DNA of 64,000 nucleotides from Flavobacterium subsaxonicum WB 4.1-42 = DSM 21790 (GCF_000422725.1 NZ_KE383910.1:260388-324387), one strand, 5' to 3'. Counted from the stretch's first letter, positions 44,908 to 53,943 are shown. The notes: generated by a model from the sequence alone, not told the origin. A program made the numbers and translations.

Positions 44908-46158
44908 ATGAGCAATAAAACCAAAATAATAACAGGCATTGTACTATTGGCAGCAGTAGGGGCGCTACTTTACTTTTTTGTGTTTAGTAAAAAAGAACAG
45001 CCGCTGGCATTGCAAACCGCCAAAGTGGTAAAGGGCAATGTTAGCACCGTAGTTACCGCTACCGGAACCATAGAGGCTACACGACAGGTTGAGGTAGGCA
45101 CACAGGTATCTGGCGTTGTAGAGAAAATTTATGTAGACTATAACTCTCAGGTTAAGGCCGGACAGCTGATTGCCGAGCTGGATAAAGAGAACCTACAGGA
45201 GCTGTTGTCTCAGGCAAAATCGGCTTATGATGTGGCTGTTAACCAGCAGCATTACCTGCAAACTATTTTTAGCAGGCAAAAAGAGCTGTACCAGGCCAGT
45301 GCCATTAGCAAGGCCGATTATCAGGAAGCCGAATACAACCTTAATACCGCCAAGGGCACGGCAGTGCAAAAACTATCCGACCTTAAAAAGGCGCAAACAA
45401 ACTTAGGCTATGCCAATATATATTCGCCCATAGACGGCGTAGTGCTAAGCAAAGATGTAGATGAGGGCCAAACCGTGGCCGCAAGCTACAGCACGCCCAC
45501 GTTGTTTACCATAGCGCAAAACCTGAAACAAATGCAGGTGGAAGCCGATGTAGATGAAGCCGATATAGGCAATGTTAAGGTGGGGCAACGTGTGGTGTTT
45601 ACAGTAGATGCCTTTACAGGCGAAGAGTTTAACGGGCAGGTTACGCAGGTGCGATTAAACAGCACGGTAACATCTAACGTGGTTACGTATACGGTTATTA
45701 TTAAGGCCGATAACCCCGACGAAAAACTTAAACCGGGCCTTACGGCTACTGTTTCTATCTATACTATGGAGCTTAAAGATGTACTTACGTTAGAGGCCAA
45801 AGCCTTTAGTTTTGAGCCTGATGCACAACTGGTGCAGCAATATAACGGCGCTAACGGCGGTGTACCGCAGCCATCTGAACCATTGGTAGGAGAAAACGCA
45901 ATGCCATCGGCTACAGCCGAAAAAGCCCCTCAGAATAAAGATATTAAAACCGTTTGGGTTAAGGATGTAAAAGGCATTCGCCCACAAGAGGTTAAGGTGG
46001 GCAAGAACGACGGCATTAATTACGAGATTATAAGTGGCCTTAATGCCGGCGATGAGGTTGCCACATCGTTAGAGGCTGCGGTAGCGGGCGTAGAAATTGC
46101 CGCAGGCGGAGATTCGTCCAGCCCGTTTATGCCTAAGCCACCGGGGAAGAGGAAGTAG
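44908..46158 (+). CDS. MacA-like periplasmic adaptor (RND/HlyD family)
   Basis: 416 residues. One N-terminal membrane helix (about 7-26), then the first lipoyl half VEVGTQVSGVVEKIYVDYNSQVKAGQLIAELD, a coiled coil (about 85-165), second lipoyl half with YSPIDGVVLSKDVDEGQTV, and beta-barrel VGQRVVFTVDAFTGEEFNGQV. It bridges the MacB pump and the TolC channel. It starts 9 bases after the tolC-like stop. The last residues are Ser/Pro/Lys-rich; a heptamer array begins directly at its stop codon. Confidence 0.93.
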   Translation: MSNKTKIITGIVLLAAVGALLYFFVFSKKEQPLALQTAKVVKGNVSTVVTATGTIEATRQVEVGTQVSGVVEKIYVDYNSQVKAGQLIAELDKENLQELLSQAKSAYDVAVNQQHYLQTIFSRQKELYQASAISKADYQEAEYNLNTAKGTAVQKLSDLKKAQTNLGYANIYSPIDGVVLSKDVDEGQTVAASYSTPTLFTIAQNLKQMQVEADVDEADIGNVKVGQRVVFTVDAFTGEEFNGQVTQVRLNSTVTSNVVTYTVIIKADNPDEKLKPGLTATVSIYTMELKDVLTLEAKAFSFEPDAQLVQQYNGANGGVPQPSEPLVGENAMPSATAEKAPQNKDIKTVWVKDVKGIRPQEVKVGKNDGINYEIISGLNAGDEVATSLEAAVAGVEIAAGGDSSSPFMPKPPGKRK

Positions 46159-46262
46159 TTCAGTGTTCAGTGTTCAGTGTTCAGTGTTCAGTGTTCAGTG
46201 TTCAGTGTTCAGTGTTCAGTGTTCAGTGTTCAGTGTTCAGTGTTCAGTGTTCAGTGTTCAGT
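46159..46262. repeat. Tandem heptamer array in the macA-macB gap
   Basis: Fourteen exact copies of TTCAGTG (equivalently CAGTGTT) plus a partial one, beginning on the base after the macA stop. The array reads open in every frame and encodes VFSVQCS-type heptads, which is a by-product of the 7-base period. Confidence 0.97.
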
Positions 46263-46296
46263 TTAAATTGAGGCATGCAATGTACAGCAATCCTGG

Positions 46297-46345
46297 TAAC
46301 CCTGAAAGGGTTCAAGATATTAGCCCGGGGCATCGCCCTGGGGGG
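46297..46345. repeat. Double hairpin repeat before macB
   Basis: AACCCTGAAAGGGTT (46298-46312) and CCCGGGGCATCGCCCTGGGG (46324-46343). Two compact stems in 45 bases, with no coding role. They precede the MacB ATPase ATG by 41 bases. Confidence 0.7.
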
Positions 46346-46386
46346 AATGCCAACCGAATCTTACAGGTTTCAAAAACCAAAAAATT

Positions 46387-47133
46387 ATGAGCAAGACCAT
46401 CATCAATATACAGGATCTTAAGAGGGAATTTAAAATGGGCGACGAGATTGTGCGTGCCTTAAGAGGGATTTCTTTTTCTATACAACAGGGCGAGTTTGTT
46501 ACCATTATGGGCACCAGCGGCTCGGGTAAAAGTACGTTGCTAAATATATTGGGCTGCCTGGACCAGGCGTCTGACGGATTATACGAAATAGACGGCATAG
46601 CGGTTAAAAACCTAAGCCGTAATGAGCTGGCGGTTATCAGGAACCAGAAGATTGGGTTTATTTTCCAGTCGTACAACCTGCTGCCGCGCACCACAGCCAT
46701 AGAAAATGTAGAGCTGCCTTTGTTGTACAACAACAAGGTATCGGCAAAAGAAAGGCAGGAACGGGCCATTCATGCTTTAGATTTGGTAGGACTATCGGGC
46801 CGTTTACATCATACCCCAAGCCAGCTGTCGGGAGGTCAGCAGCAAAGGGTAGCCATTGCCCGTTCTTTGGTAAACGACCCGGTAGTTATTTTAGCCGATG
46901 AGGCCACCGGAAACCTGGACACCCGCACATCTTACGAGATTATGGCGTTGTTCCAAAAGCTTAACAGCGAGGGCAAAACCATTGCCTTTGTTACCCACGA
47001 GCCCGATATTGCTACGTTTAGCGGCCGTACTGTAGTACTTAAAGATGGTGTTATTACTAAAGATGCCCCGGTGCTAAACATACAAAATGCCGCAAAATCG
47101 CTGGCGGAGTTGCCGGTGGAGGTCGAAGAGTAG
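46387..47133 (+). CDS. MacB-like ABC transporter ATPase
   Basis: 248 residues. Walker A GTSGSGKS with Lys48-Ser49, signature LSGGQQQRVAIARSL, Walker B VVILADEAT, and H-loop FVTHEPD. LolD/MacB-type ABC ATPase energising the permease two genes on. Residues after about 225 are a short tail. It is separated from macA by repeats and from the permease gene by 296 bases of repeat-like DNA, unusual spacing for an operon of this kind. Confidence 0.95.
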   Translation: MSKTIINIQDLKREFKMGDEIVRALRGISFSIQQGEFVTIMGTSGSGKSTLLNILGCLDQASDGLYEIDGIAVKNLSRNELAVIRNQKIGFIFQSYNLLPRTTAIENVELPLLYNNKVSAKERQERAIHALDLVGLSGRLHHTPSQLSGGQQQRVAIARSLVNDPVVILADEATGNLDTRTSYEIMALFQKLNSEGKTIAFVTHEPDIATFSGRTVVLKDGVITKDAPVLNIQNAAKSLAELPVEVEE

Positions 47134-47429
47134 CAAAGTTGCAGAGTTGCAGAGTAGTAAAGTTTCAAAGTAGCAGAGTTTCAAAGTTTTTCGATAGGCT
47201 GCTCATTAAAACAGATTACATAAAACGTTCATATTTTTTTACTGTTCACATTGTTAGTTGAGGGAAAAGCAAGGGCACAGGGCCTTACACACAGGGCTTT
47301 GTGTTCTTTGTTGATCCCGTTTTAAACAGTTACAAAGTTGCAAAGTAACAGAGTTACAAAGTTGTGAGTGAACATATAGTCTTGTGCAAGTGATGAATCA
47401 TCCATAAAAGCACAATTAAAATAATAACC
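47133..47429. repeat. Octamer-type arrays between MacB ATPase and permease genes
   Basis: Seven consecutive octamers from 47133 to 47188 (GCAAAGTT, GCAGAGTT, GCAGAGTA, GTAAAGTT, TCAAAGTA, GCAGAGTT, TCAAAGTT) begin at the stop codon. Four more (TACAAAGT, TGCAAAGT, AACAGAGT, TACAAAGT) lie at 47331-47362. The DNA between holds no gene. Consensus NNARAGTN. Confidence 0.85.
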
Positions 47430-48647
47430 ATGAAGATATCCAATCTTTTAAAAATAGCTTTTAAGGCGCTTACGCTAAACAAAATGCGTGCGTTTTTAAC
47501 CATGCTGGGCATTATAATAGGGGTGGCATCGGTTATTGCTATGCTTGCTATTGGCGAGGGCTCTAAAGAGAGCATTAAATCGCAAATATCGAGTATGGGC
47601 TCTAACATGATAACCATTCGCCCCGGGGCCGGCATGCAGGGCGGAGTAAGGCAGGACCCCAGCACGATGCAGTCGCTTACCATGGCCGACCTGGCTTCTA
47701 TCAAAAAAGAATCGAAATATACAGAGAATACGTCGCCACTGGTAAACAGCAGCGGGCAGTCTATCAACGGGGCAAAAAACTGGCCCACTACCATTTATGG
47801 CGTAGCACCGGAGTATTTAAAAGTACGGGTGCTGGATGTTAAAGATGGCATTATGTTTACCGATGACGATGTTAAATCATCTGCCAAAGTGGCTGTTATA
47901 GGCCAAACCGTGGTAGATAATTTGTTTAAGGATGAAAACCCAATTGGCAAAACCATCCGTTTTAACAGCATACCCTTTAAAGTTATTGGCGTACTGGGCG
48001 AAAAGGGTGAGAATACCTTTGGTCAGGACCAGGACGACGTAATACTGGCACCCTACACTGCCGTGCAAAAAAGGATATTGGCGGTTACGTATTTACAATC
48101 GATAGTAACATCGTCTACCAGCGAGGCGGATGCCGATAAGGCTGTAGCCGAAATGACCAAAATACTGCGCGCCAACCATAAGCTGACGGATGTTCAGGAG
48201 GATGATTTTAACGTGTTCTCGCAACAGGAATTAATAACGATGTTCAGCTCCACATCAGAGATGCTTACTGTGTTGCTGGTTGCCATTGCCAGTATATCGC
48301 TGCTAATTGGGGGTATTGGTATTATGAACATTATGTACGTATCGGTAAAAGAGCGCACCCGCGAAATTGGCCTGCGAATGGCCGTAGGGGGCCGTGGCAA
48401 CGATATTTTGCTTCAGTTTTTAACCGAGGCCATAATAATCAGTATTACAGGTGGGATAATTGGCGTAGCTTTGGGTTTAGGTTCTACCCTGGGTATCTCG
48501 TTCTTTTTGGGCTGGCCGGTAAGCGTTACTATGTTTAGTATAGTAATATCGTTTGCCGTGTGTGCCGTAACGGGTATATTTTTTGGGTGGTATCCTGCGC
48601 AAAAAGCCGCAGCGTTAGACCCTATAACCGCATTACGTTATGAATAA
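47430..48647 (+). CDS. MacB-like ABC transporter permease (FtsX type)
   Basis: 405 residues. Transmembrane helices at about 18-40, 280-305, 335-360 and 370-392; the N-terminal MLGIIIGVASVIAMLAIGEGSKESI and SMGSNMITIRPG are the MacB_PCD periplasmic-domain opening, and KERTREIGLRMAVGGRGNDILLQFLTEAI is the FtsX signature. With the ATPase and adaptor it should export small molecules, peptides or lipoproteins. It overlaps the kinase gene by eight bases. Confidence 0.94.
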   Translation: MKISNLLKIAFKALTLNKMRAFLTMLGIIIGVASVIAMLAIGEGSKESIKSQISSMGSNMITIRPGAGMQGGVRQDPSTMQSLTMADLASIKKESKYTENTSPLVNSSGQSINGAKNWPTTIYGVAPEYLKVRVLDVKDGIMFTDDDVKSSAKVAVIGQTVVDNLFKDENPIGKTIRFNSIPFKVIGVLGEKGENTFGQDQDDVILAPYTAVQKRILAVTYLQSIVTSSTSEADADKAVAEMTKILRANHKLTDVQEDDFNVFSQQELITMFSSTSEMLTVLLVAIASISLLIGGIGIMNIMYVSVKERTREIGLRMAVGGRGNDILLQFLTEAIIISITGGIIGVALGLGSTLGISFFLGWPVSVTMFSIVISFAVCAVTGIFFGWYPAQKAAALDPITALRYE

Positions 48648-49683
48648 ACTGTTTAAAAACAAAAAGTATTACACCCCGCTGTTGCATCTTTTGGTGTGGA
48701 CAGTGCTCTTTAGCCTGCCGTATTTGTTATCATCAGGCCAGTCGTCTGAAATTCACATGCTGGTAGAGCGTTCCTGGATACCCCTGGCGTTGTATGCCGT
48801 GCTGTTTTACTTTAACTATTTTGTATTGGTAGACCGGTTTTTGCATACCAAAAGGATAGTGGTGTTTTTTATTATCAACGTTTTTATTATTGCCCTGTTT
48901 ATAGGCATACGTGTTGTAACCCGCGACTATTTTTACCCGGATGGCATGCCCGGAAAGCCAAAAGGCGAGGGGCCACCCATGAGCTTTTTTATTTATATAG
49001 ATGCGCTCTCGTTTATACTACCGGTAATATTTGCGGTAATGCTCAAGATATTTGAGCGCTGGATTAAAACCGAAGCTGAGAAAAAAGAGGCCGAGAATGC
49101 AAGATTGGAGTCGGAGTTGCAGCATTTGCGCTACCAGTTGCAGCCGCATTTTTTCTTTAACTCGCTCAACAATATTTATGCAATGGTAGACCTTTCGCCC
49201 GATAAGGCTAAAGAAACCATACTGGCACTGAGCAAACTGATGAGGTACCTGCTGTATGAATCAAATACCGAACGCGTAAGCCTTGCCAAAGAGGTAGAAT
49301 TTATTCAAAAATATATTGAGCTTATGGAGCTGCGCACATCGGGCAATACGGTTATTACAACCAATTTTATGCCGCTGCCACCTAATTTGCAGGTTGCCCC
49401 CTTAATGTTTGTGCCACTTATCGAAAACGCCTTTAAACACGGAGTGTCGGCCACGCAGCAACAGGAAATTGTTTTTTCGCTGCACATGGAGGGCAGCACC
49501 ATTATTTTTGAAACTAAAAACAGGAACCTGCCCAAGAATGAAACCGACAGGAGCGGTAGTGGCATTGGCTTGCAAAATATTAAAAAACGCCTGCAGCTTA
49601 TCTATCCCGGGGGATATACGTTTACCGCCGAACCCCATGGAGACAGCTTTATAGCACGGCTGCAAATAGATATAAAAAATTAA
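48640..49683 (+). CDS. LytS-type sensor histidine kinase
   Basis: 347 residues. Four membrane helices fill residues 12-140, then His_kinase (PF06580) with phosphoacceptor His170 in LQPHFFFNSLNNIYAM and an HATPase domain (NAFKHG, GSGIGLQNIKKRLQLIYP). No extra sensor domain; the signal is probably in the membrane or comes from the pump. It pairs with the LytTR regulator 500 bases on. Confidence 0.92.
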   Translation: MNKLFKNKKYYTPLLHLLVWTVLFSLPYLLSSGQSSEIHMLVERSWIPLALYAVLFYFNYFVLVDRFLHTKRIVVFFIINVFIIALFIGIRVVTRDYFYPDGMPGKPKGEGPPMSFFIYIDALSFILPVIFAVMLKIFERWIKTEAEKKEAENARLESELQHLRYQLQPHFFFNSLNNIYAMVDLSPDKAKETILALSKLMRYLLYESNTERVSLAKEVEFIQKYIELMELRTSGNTVITTNFMPLPPNLQVAPLMFVPLIENAFKHGVSATQQQEIVFSLHMEGSTIIFETKNRNLPKNETDRSGSGIGLQNIKKRLQLIYPGGYTFTAEPHGDSFIARLQIDIKN

Positions 49684-50179
49684 AGTTTTTATTGTTAGAT
49701 TGGTTATTTGTTGGTTAGCCCGCAGTGATTCATAGCACTGCGGGTTACGTATTTTGTGGTGGTCAGGGCTTGTAAATGATGCATTTTTGCAGCAATCGTG
49801 GCATTCCCCTCCTTTGGAGGGGTGGCTGAAAGCCGGGGTGGTTTTGTACTGTACTCAGGGTATAAAAGAAAGATAGTACGGTTGTAGTTCTCACCCCCGG
49901 CCCCTCTCCAAAGGAGAGGGGGGCAGCTTCACTCAACTGTTCTTATCGCTATTTTAATTATATAACCAAACAGTATACGTCTCCACGCTCCCCTCCTTTA
50001 GAGAGGTTGGGGGTAAGGTCTTTCAAACGAGGCAATGCCAATAAGTACTTTAGGCGCATTCAATGCGTCTCTACGGGCAATCCGCGCTGCATAGCATCCG
50101 TAAGATCCGCGTTCCATTAGATCCGCTATGTTCCATCAAAAATAAAATTCACTAACTTGTAGTTAAAATTATACCCGGT
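49684..50179. other. Repeat-rich gap between sensor kinase and regulator genes
   Basis: 496 bases with no gene. It holds three CCCCTCCTTTGGAGGGG-type palindromic repeats (49806-49822, 49901-49922 inverted, 49989-50018) and one GCGCATTCAATGCGTCTCTACG copy (50054-50075), the latter also found upstream of the tolC-like gene. Confidence 0.75.
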
Positions 50180-50941
50180 ATGCTTACTAAAATAAAATGC
50201 ATAATTGTAGACGATGAACCCATGGCCCTAAACCTGTTGGAAAGCTATGTGCAAAAAACGCCGTTTTTAGAGCTGGTTAAAAAATGCAGCAACGGTTTCG
50301 AAGCTTTAGAGGCTATTAACGGTGGCAATGTGCAATTAGCCTTCCTGGACATCCAGATGCCGGAGTTAAGCGGCCTGGAGCTCTCTAAAACACTGCCAAA
50401 GACTACCCGCGTTATATTTACCACCGCGTTTAACGAATATGCCCTGGATGGCTTTAAAGCCGAAGCACTGGACTACCTTATGAAGCCTTTTGGCTTTGAT
50501 GAGTTTTATAACGCTGCCACGCGCGCAAAAGAATGGTTCGCACTGGTTAATAACCAGGGGCAGGCAGCACCGGCGGCTACTGCAGTAGCTGCACCCGCAC
50601 CTGCAAAACAGGACAAGGAGTTTATTTTTGTAAAGTCGGAATACAAGCAGCTTAAGATAAAACTAAGCGAGGTGCTTTATTTTGAAGGGCTTAAGGATTA
50701 TATTAAAATTTGGATTGAAGGCAACCCTAAGCCCATACTGACGCTTATGAGCATGAAGGCGCTGGAAGAAGACCTGCCTGCAGATAAGTTTATGCGTATT
50801 CACCGGTCGTTTATTGTATCGTTAGATAAAGTGGAGACTATTGAGCGTAACCAGGTTATCATCAACAAAGAGCGGATTACTGTTGCCGACCAGTATAAGG
50901 CTGCCTTTAAGGAGTTTATTAAGGATAATTCTATTGATTAG
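50180..50941 (+). CDS. LytTR family response regulator
   Basis: 253 residues: REC domain with phosphoacceptor Asp57 in LAFLDIQMPELSGLEL and the switch Lys in YLMKPFGF; an Ala/Pro-rich linker near 128-145; and a LytTR DNA-binding domain (about 150-250, FVKSEYKQLKIKLSEVLYFEG ... KFMRIHRSFIVSLDKVETI). It is the partner of the LytS kinase and should regulate the efflux operon. Its stop is followed 11 bases later by a CAGTNNN heptamer array. Confidence 0.94.
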   Translation: MLTKIKCIIVDDEPMALNLLESYVQKTPFLELVKKCSNGFEALEAINGGNVQLAFLDIQMPELSGLELSKTLPKTTRVIFTTAFNEYALDGFKAEALDYLMKPFGFDEFYNAATRAKEWFALVNNQGQAAPAATAVAAPAPAKQDKEFIFVKSEYKQLKIKLSEVLYFEGLKDYIKIWIEGNPKPILTLMSMKALEEDLPADKFMRIHRSFIVSLDKVETIERNQVIINKERITVADQYKAAFKEFIKDNSID

Positions 50942-50952
50942 GGGGCGGTCTA

Positions 50953-51008
50953 CAGTTTACAGTTTGCAGTTTGCAGTGATCAGTTTACAGTTTACAGTTT
51001 ACAGTTTT
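50953..51008. repeat. Tandem CAGTNNN heptamer array
   Basis: Eight contiguous heptamers CAGTTTA, CAGTTTG, CAGTTTG, CAGTGAT, then CAGTTTA three times and CAGTTTT. In the same register the array at 46159 reads CAGTGTT, so both belong to one class. Confidence 0.95.
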
Positions 51009-51044
51009 CCCGCGCTGTGTCAAAGTAGGATAGGGTACAGGCTG

Positions 51045-51109
51045 TGTCATTCCGACGAAGGAGGAATCTCTTAACTTTTTAGGATTCTTCTACTGCGCTC
51101 TGAATGACA
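51045..51109. repeat. 65-bp element with inverted TGTCATTC ends
   Basis: TGTCATTC at 51045 and GAATGACA at 51102-51109 are exact inverted repeats; inner GAATC/GATTC segments pair too. No coding content. It may act as a transcription barrier before the convergent OmpA-domain gene. Confidence 0.7.
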
Positions 51110-51122
51110 AAAATGAGAAACT

Positions 51123-51938
51123 CTACGCCTTTGTAATAACAAGCTCAACGCGCCTGTCGTACTCGGTGCCTTTGCCCAGGGGCTGGGTGTTGCCATAGCC
51201 CTTATACGTCATACGTATAGAGGCTATTTTTTTGGAAACGAGAAATTTAAAAACGGTAAATGCCCTGTTTTTAGAGAGTTCGCGCTTGCGGGTATCTTTG
51301 TCTATGGCTTCTTTCTGGAAGGATGGCGTACAACAAATATGGCCCTGTATCTCGAAGTTAAGGTTCTTGTATTTTTGCAGCAGGCGGGCTACTTTTTCGA
51401 GCTCCAGCCGCGATTTGGCGGTTAGCTTGCTGCTGCCGCGTTCAAACAAAATATTTTCCAGGTAAATGCGGTCGCCTACAATAAGGTCCTTTTTTAGGGC
51501 GGTGTAAAAACCGGGCTCAGGTTTTGGCGGGGGTACCGGCTTAAAGTTTACCACAACGTCTACACGGCGGTTCTTGGAGCGCGCCTCGCTAACATTGTCT
51601 ATATCTTCTTCCAGTAAGATACGGCCTTTGCCCTCTATGGTAACAATAATCTTGTTTTTAATGCCACGGCCGGTAAGGGTATCTCTAATGGTGTTGGCCC
51701 TGTTGTTAGACAGCTTAAAGTTATAGGCATCTTTGCCACGGTCGTCGCAATAGCCATATATCTGTATGGTTTCTATGCGGGCGGTGTCTATGGCCTTAAT
51801 AAAAGCCACCACATTGTTGCCCTGCTTGGCATCAAGGTTATATTTATCGAACTCAAAGTAAACCGAATAAACTGTTTCTTCCTGCGCCTGTACAGCAAGC
51901 GGGAGCATGAGTAGCAATAAATACAAAACACGTGTCAT
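51123..51938 (-). CDS. Exported protein with two OmpA-like domains
   Basis: 271 residues: signal peptide (to about 18), then an OmpA-like domain (about 22-130, VYFEFDKYNLDAKQGNNV ... GYCDDRGKDAYN ... SKNRRVDVVVNF) and a second, diverged copy (about 165-270, ILFERGSSKLTAKSRLEL ... GYGNTQPLG ... YDRRVELVITKA). The tandem arrangement with no beta-barrel is unusual; two peptidoglycan- or partner-binding sites are possible. The start codon overlaps the kup stop by one base (TAATG), so translation is coupled to kup. Confidence 0.85.
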   Translation of the reverse strand: MTRVLYLLLLMLPLAVQAQEETVYSVYFEFDKYNLDAKQGNNVVAFIKAIDTARIETIQIYGYCDDRGKDAYNFKLSNNRANTIRDTLTGRGIKNKIIVTIEGKGRILLEEDIDNVSEARSKNRRVDVVVNFKPVPPPKPEPGFYTALKKDLIVGDRIYLENILFERGSSKLTAKSRLELEKVARLLQKYKNLNFEIQGHICCTPSFQKEAIDKDTRKRELSKNRAFTVFKFLVSKKIASIRMTYKGYGNTQPLGKGTEYDRRVELVITKA

Positions 51939-53923
51939 TAGCTATGATGATTATGGTAAGGGTCGTCTATACGGCACAGGCTGATATCCTCAGGCGGGTG
52001 TATAACAATAGGGAATTTTTCTACTTTAACCGAGCTGCTGTCCAACCCAAAAGCACGCCCTTCAGAAAGGCTCACTTTTTTAAGCATAAAGTAAATATCC
52101 AAAATTATACGCTCGTACCAAGGCAGCTCGTTATCATACGACAGGAATTTTTCTATAATTACAAACTTAAAATCGCCAATTACATTGTTCCTGTTAAGCG
52201 ATAAATAACGGCTGGTAATATCTACCTCGCCTTTTTTAACCATATCGCGCACTACCTGCTTAAACATAAGGTTAATACGCGGCTGCACCCTAAAGCCCAG
52301 GTAAAAGTCTACACGTATAACATCGTCCTTCATAATTTCCCTAACGCGGTAGTCCATACGGTATGGCTCGTCTACCACATTTACGTGTACAAACCAGTAA
52401 ATATCGGCACGTTTAGGCCTTTTTTGCAGTATGGAGTAGATAATTTTAGATTCAATTTCATCGCCCAGGTTAGCGTTGGTCATGTACACCAGGTGGGTGG
52501 CATATTTGGGTATGGTGTCATCGTTACTAAGCTCGGCAAGTACGTTTTTGTAGTTGTCTATCTTGGTAAACTCTGTATATTCGCTGCGTATTCTCTTAGC
52601 TGCATGCCATACGCCCATAGTGGCGGCCAGCATACCGGCAATTATAAGCGATACATAACCACCGTGGTTAAACTTGCTCATGTTGGCAATTAAGAACGAG
52701 AATTCTATGGTAAAGTATACGGCTATAACGGCAAGTATAAAAAACTTGTTGTAGCGTTTCATAACCATATAGTAGCCCAACAGGGTGGTAGTCATTATCA
52801 TACAAAGCACAATGGCAAGGCCGTAGGCGGCTTCCATGTTGCCCGATTCTTCAAAATGGAGTACTATAAATACACAGCCCCAGAACAACAGCCAGTTGAT
52901 AGACGGTATGTAGATCTGGCCTTTTAATTCGGTCGGGAATTTTATCGACACTTTTGGCCAGAAGTTAAGGCGCATGGCCTCGCTTATAAGCGTAAACGAA
53001 CCGCTAATTAAGGCCTGAGAGGCTATAACCGCTGCCGATGTGGCAATGGCAATACCAAAAGGAAGGAACCAGTCTGGCATTAAAAGGTAGAACGGGTTGG
53101 CCGGTATGCCCGGGTTGGTGCTTAGTGCTTTAAGTGTTTTACCCGAATGCTCTATTAAGTAAGCGCCCTGGCCAAAGTAGTTTATAACCAGCATGCTTTT
53201 TACAAAAACCCAGCTTACCCTAATGTTGCTGCGGCCGGTGTGGCCCATATCGCTGTAAAGTGCCTCGGCACCAGTGGTACATAAAAACACAAAGCCCAAT
53301 ACATAAAACCCATCGGGGTGTATGCTTAGTAAGTGTATGGCATAGTAGGGGTTAAGTGCTTTTAATACGGCAAGGTTTTCGAACATAGGTATAATGCCCA
53401 GTATGCCCAGCATACCAAACCAAAGCAGCATCATGGGGCCAAAGAACTTGCCTATTATAGACGACCCAAATTTTTGGATAACAAAAAGCACAAACAAGAT
53501 GCCTATAACAATAGGCACGGTATTTAAATGCGGTTTGTACATTTTAAGCCCTTCTACGGCAGATGATATAGAGATGGGTGGGGTAATAATACCATCGGCA
53601 AGCAAGGCGCTACCGCCCAGTATGGCCGGTATAATGAGCCCTTTTTTCTTAAGCCTTTTTACAAGGGTGTATAAAGAAAATATACCGCCCTCGCCCTTAT
53701 TGTCTGCCTGCAGTGTAAGCACAACATACTTTAGGGTGGTTTGCAGTGTAAGTGTCCAGAAAATACAGGATAAAGCACCAAGTACAATTTCCGGTACTAT
53801 AGGATGGTCTCCTATTAGTGGTTTCATTACGTATAATGGCGACGTACCAATGTCTCCGTAAATAATACCCAATGTAACTAATAGTCCGCCTACAGTTACC
53901 TTGTTAAGGTTTTTGTGACTCAC
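51938..53923 (-). CDS. kup: Potassium transporter Kup
   Basis: 661 residues of the KUP/HAK/KT family: twelve membrane helices up to about residue 440 and a long C-terminal cytoplasmic domain. LGIIYGDIGTSPLYVMK, GEGGIFSLYTLVKR and FGPMMLLWFGMLGILGI are conserved. It is a proton-coupled K+ uptake system. It lies upstream of and overlaps the OmpA-domain gene. A -7 element (minus TAACTTTG, 53944-53951) precedes it. Confidence 0.96.
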   Translation of the reverse strand: MSHKNLNKVTVGGLLVTLGIIYGDIGTSPLYVMKPLIGDHPIVPEIVLGALSCIFWTLTLQTTLKYVVLTLQADNKGEGGIFSLYTLVKRLKKKGLIIPAILGGSALLADGIITPPISISSAVEGLKMYKPHLNTVPIVIGILFVLFVIQKFGSSIIGKFFGPMMLLWFGMLGILGIIPMFENLAVLKALNPYYAIHLLSIHPDGFYVLGFVFLCTTGAEALYSDMGHTGRSNIRVSWVFVKSMLVINYFGQGAYLIEHSGKTLKALSTNPGIPANPFYLLMPDWFLPFGIAIATSAAVIASQALISGSFTLISEAMRLNFWPKVSIKFPTELKGQIYIPSINWLLFWGCVFIVLHFEESGNMEAAYGLAIVLCMIMTTTLLGYYMVMKRYNKFFILAVIAVYFTIEFSFLIANMSKFNHGGYVSLIIAGMLAATMGVWHAAKRIRSEYTEFTKIDNYKNVLAELSNDDTIPKYATHLVYMTNANLGDEIESKIIYSILQKRPKRADIYWFVHVNVVDEPYRMDYRVREIMKDDVIRVDFYLGFRVQPRINLMFKQVVRDMVKKGEVDITSRYLSLNRNNVIGDFKFVIIEKFLSYDNELPWYERIILDIYFMLKKVSLSEGRAFGLDSSSVKVEKFPIVIHPPEDISLCRIDDPYHNHHS

Positions 53924-53943
53924 AGTAAGATTGAATTAAACAA

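Noticed and set aside
46097..46390. 97-residue frame with VFSVQCS repeats
   Set aside because: It is produced by translating the 7-base tandem array. It overlaps the end of macA, has no start signal and no family.
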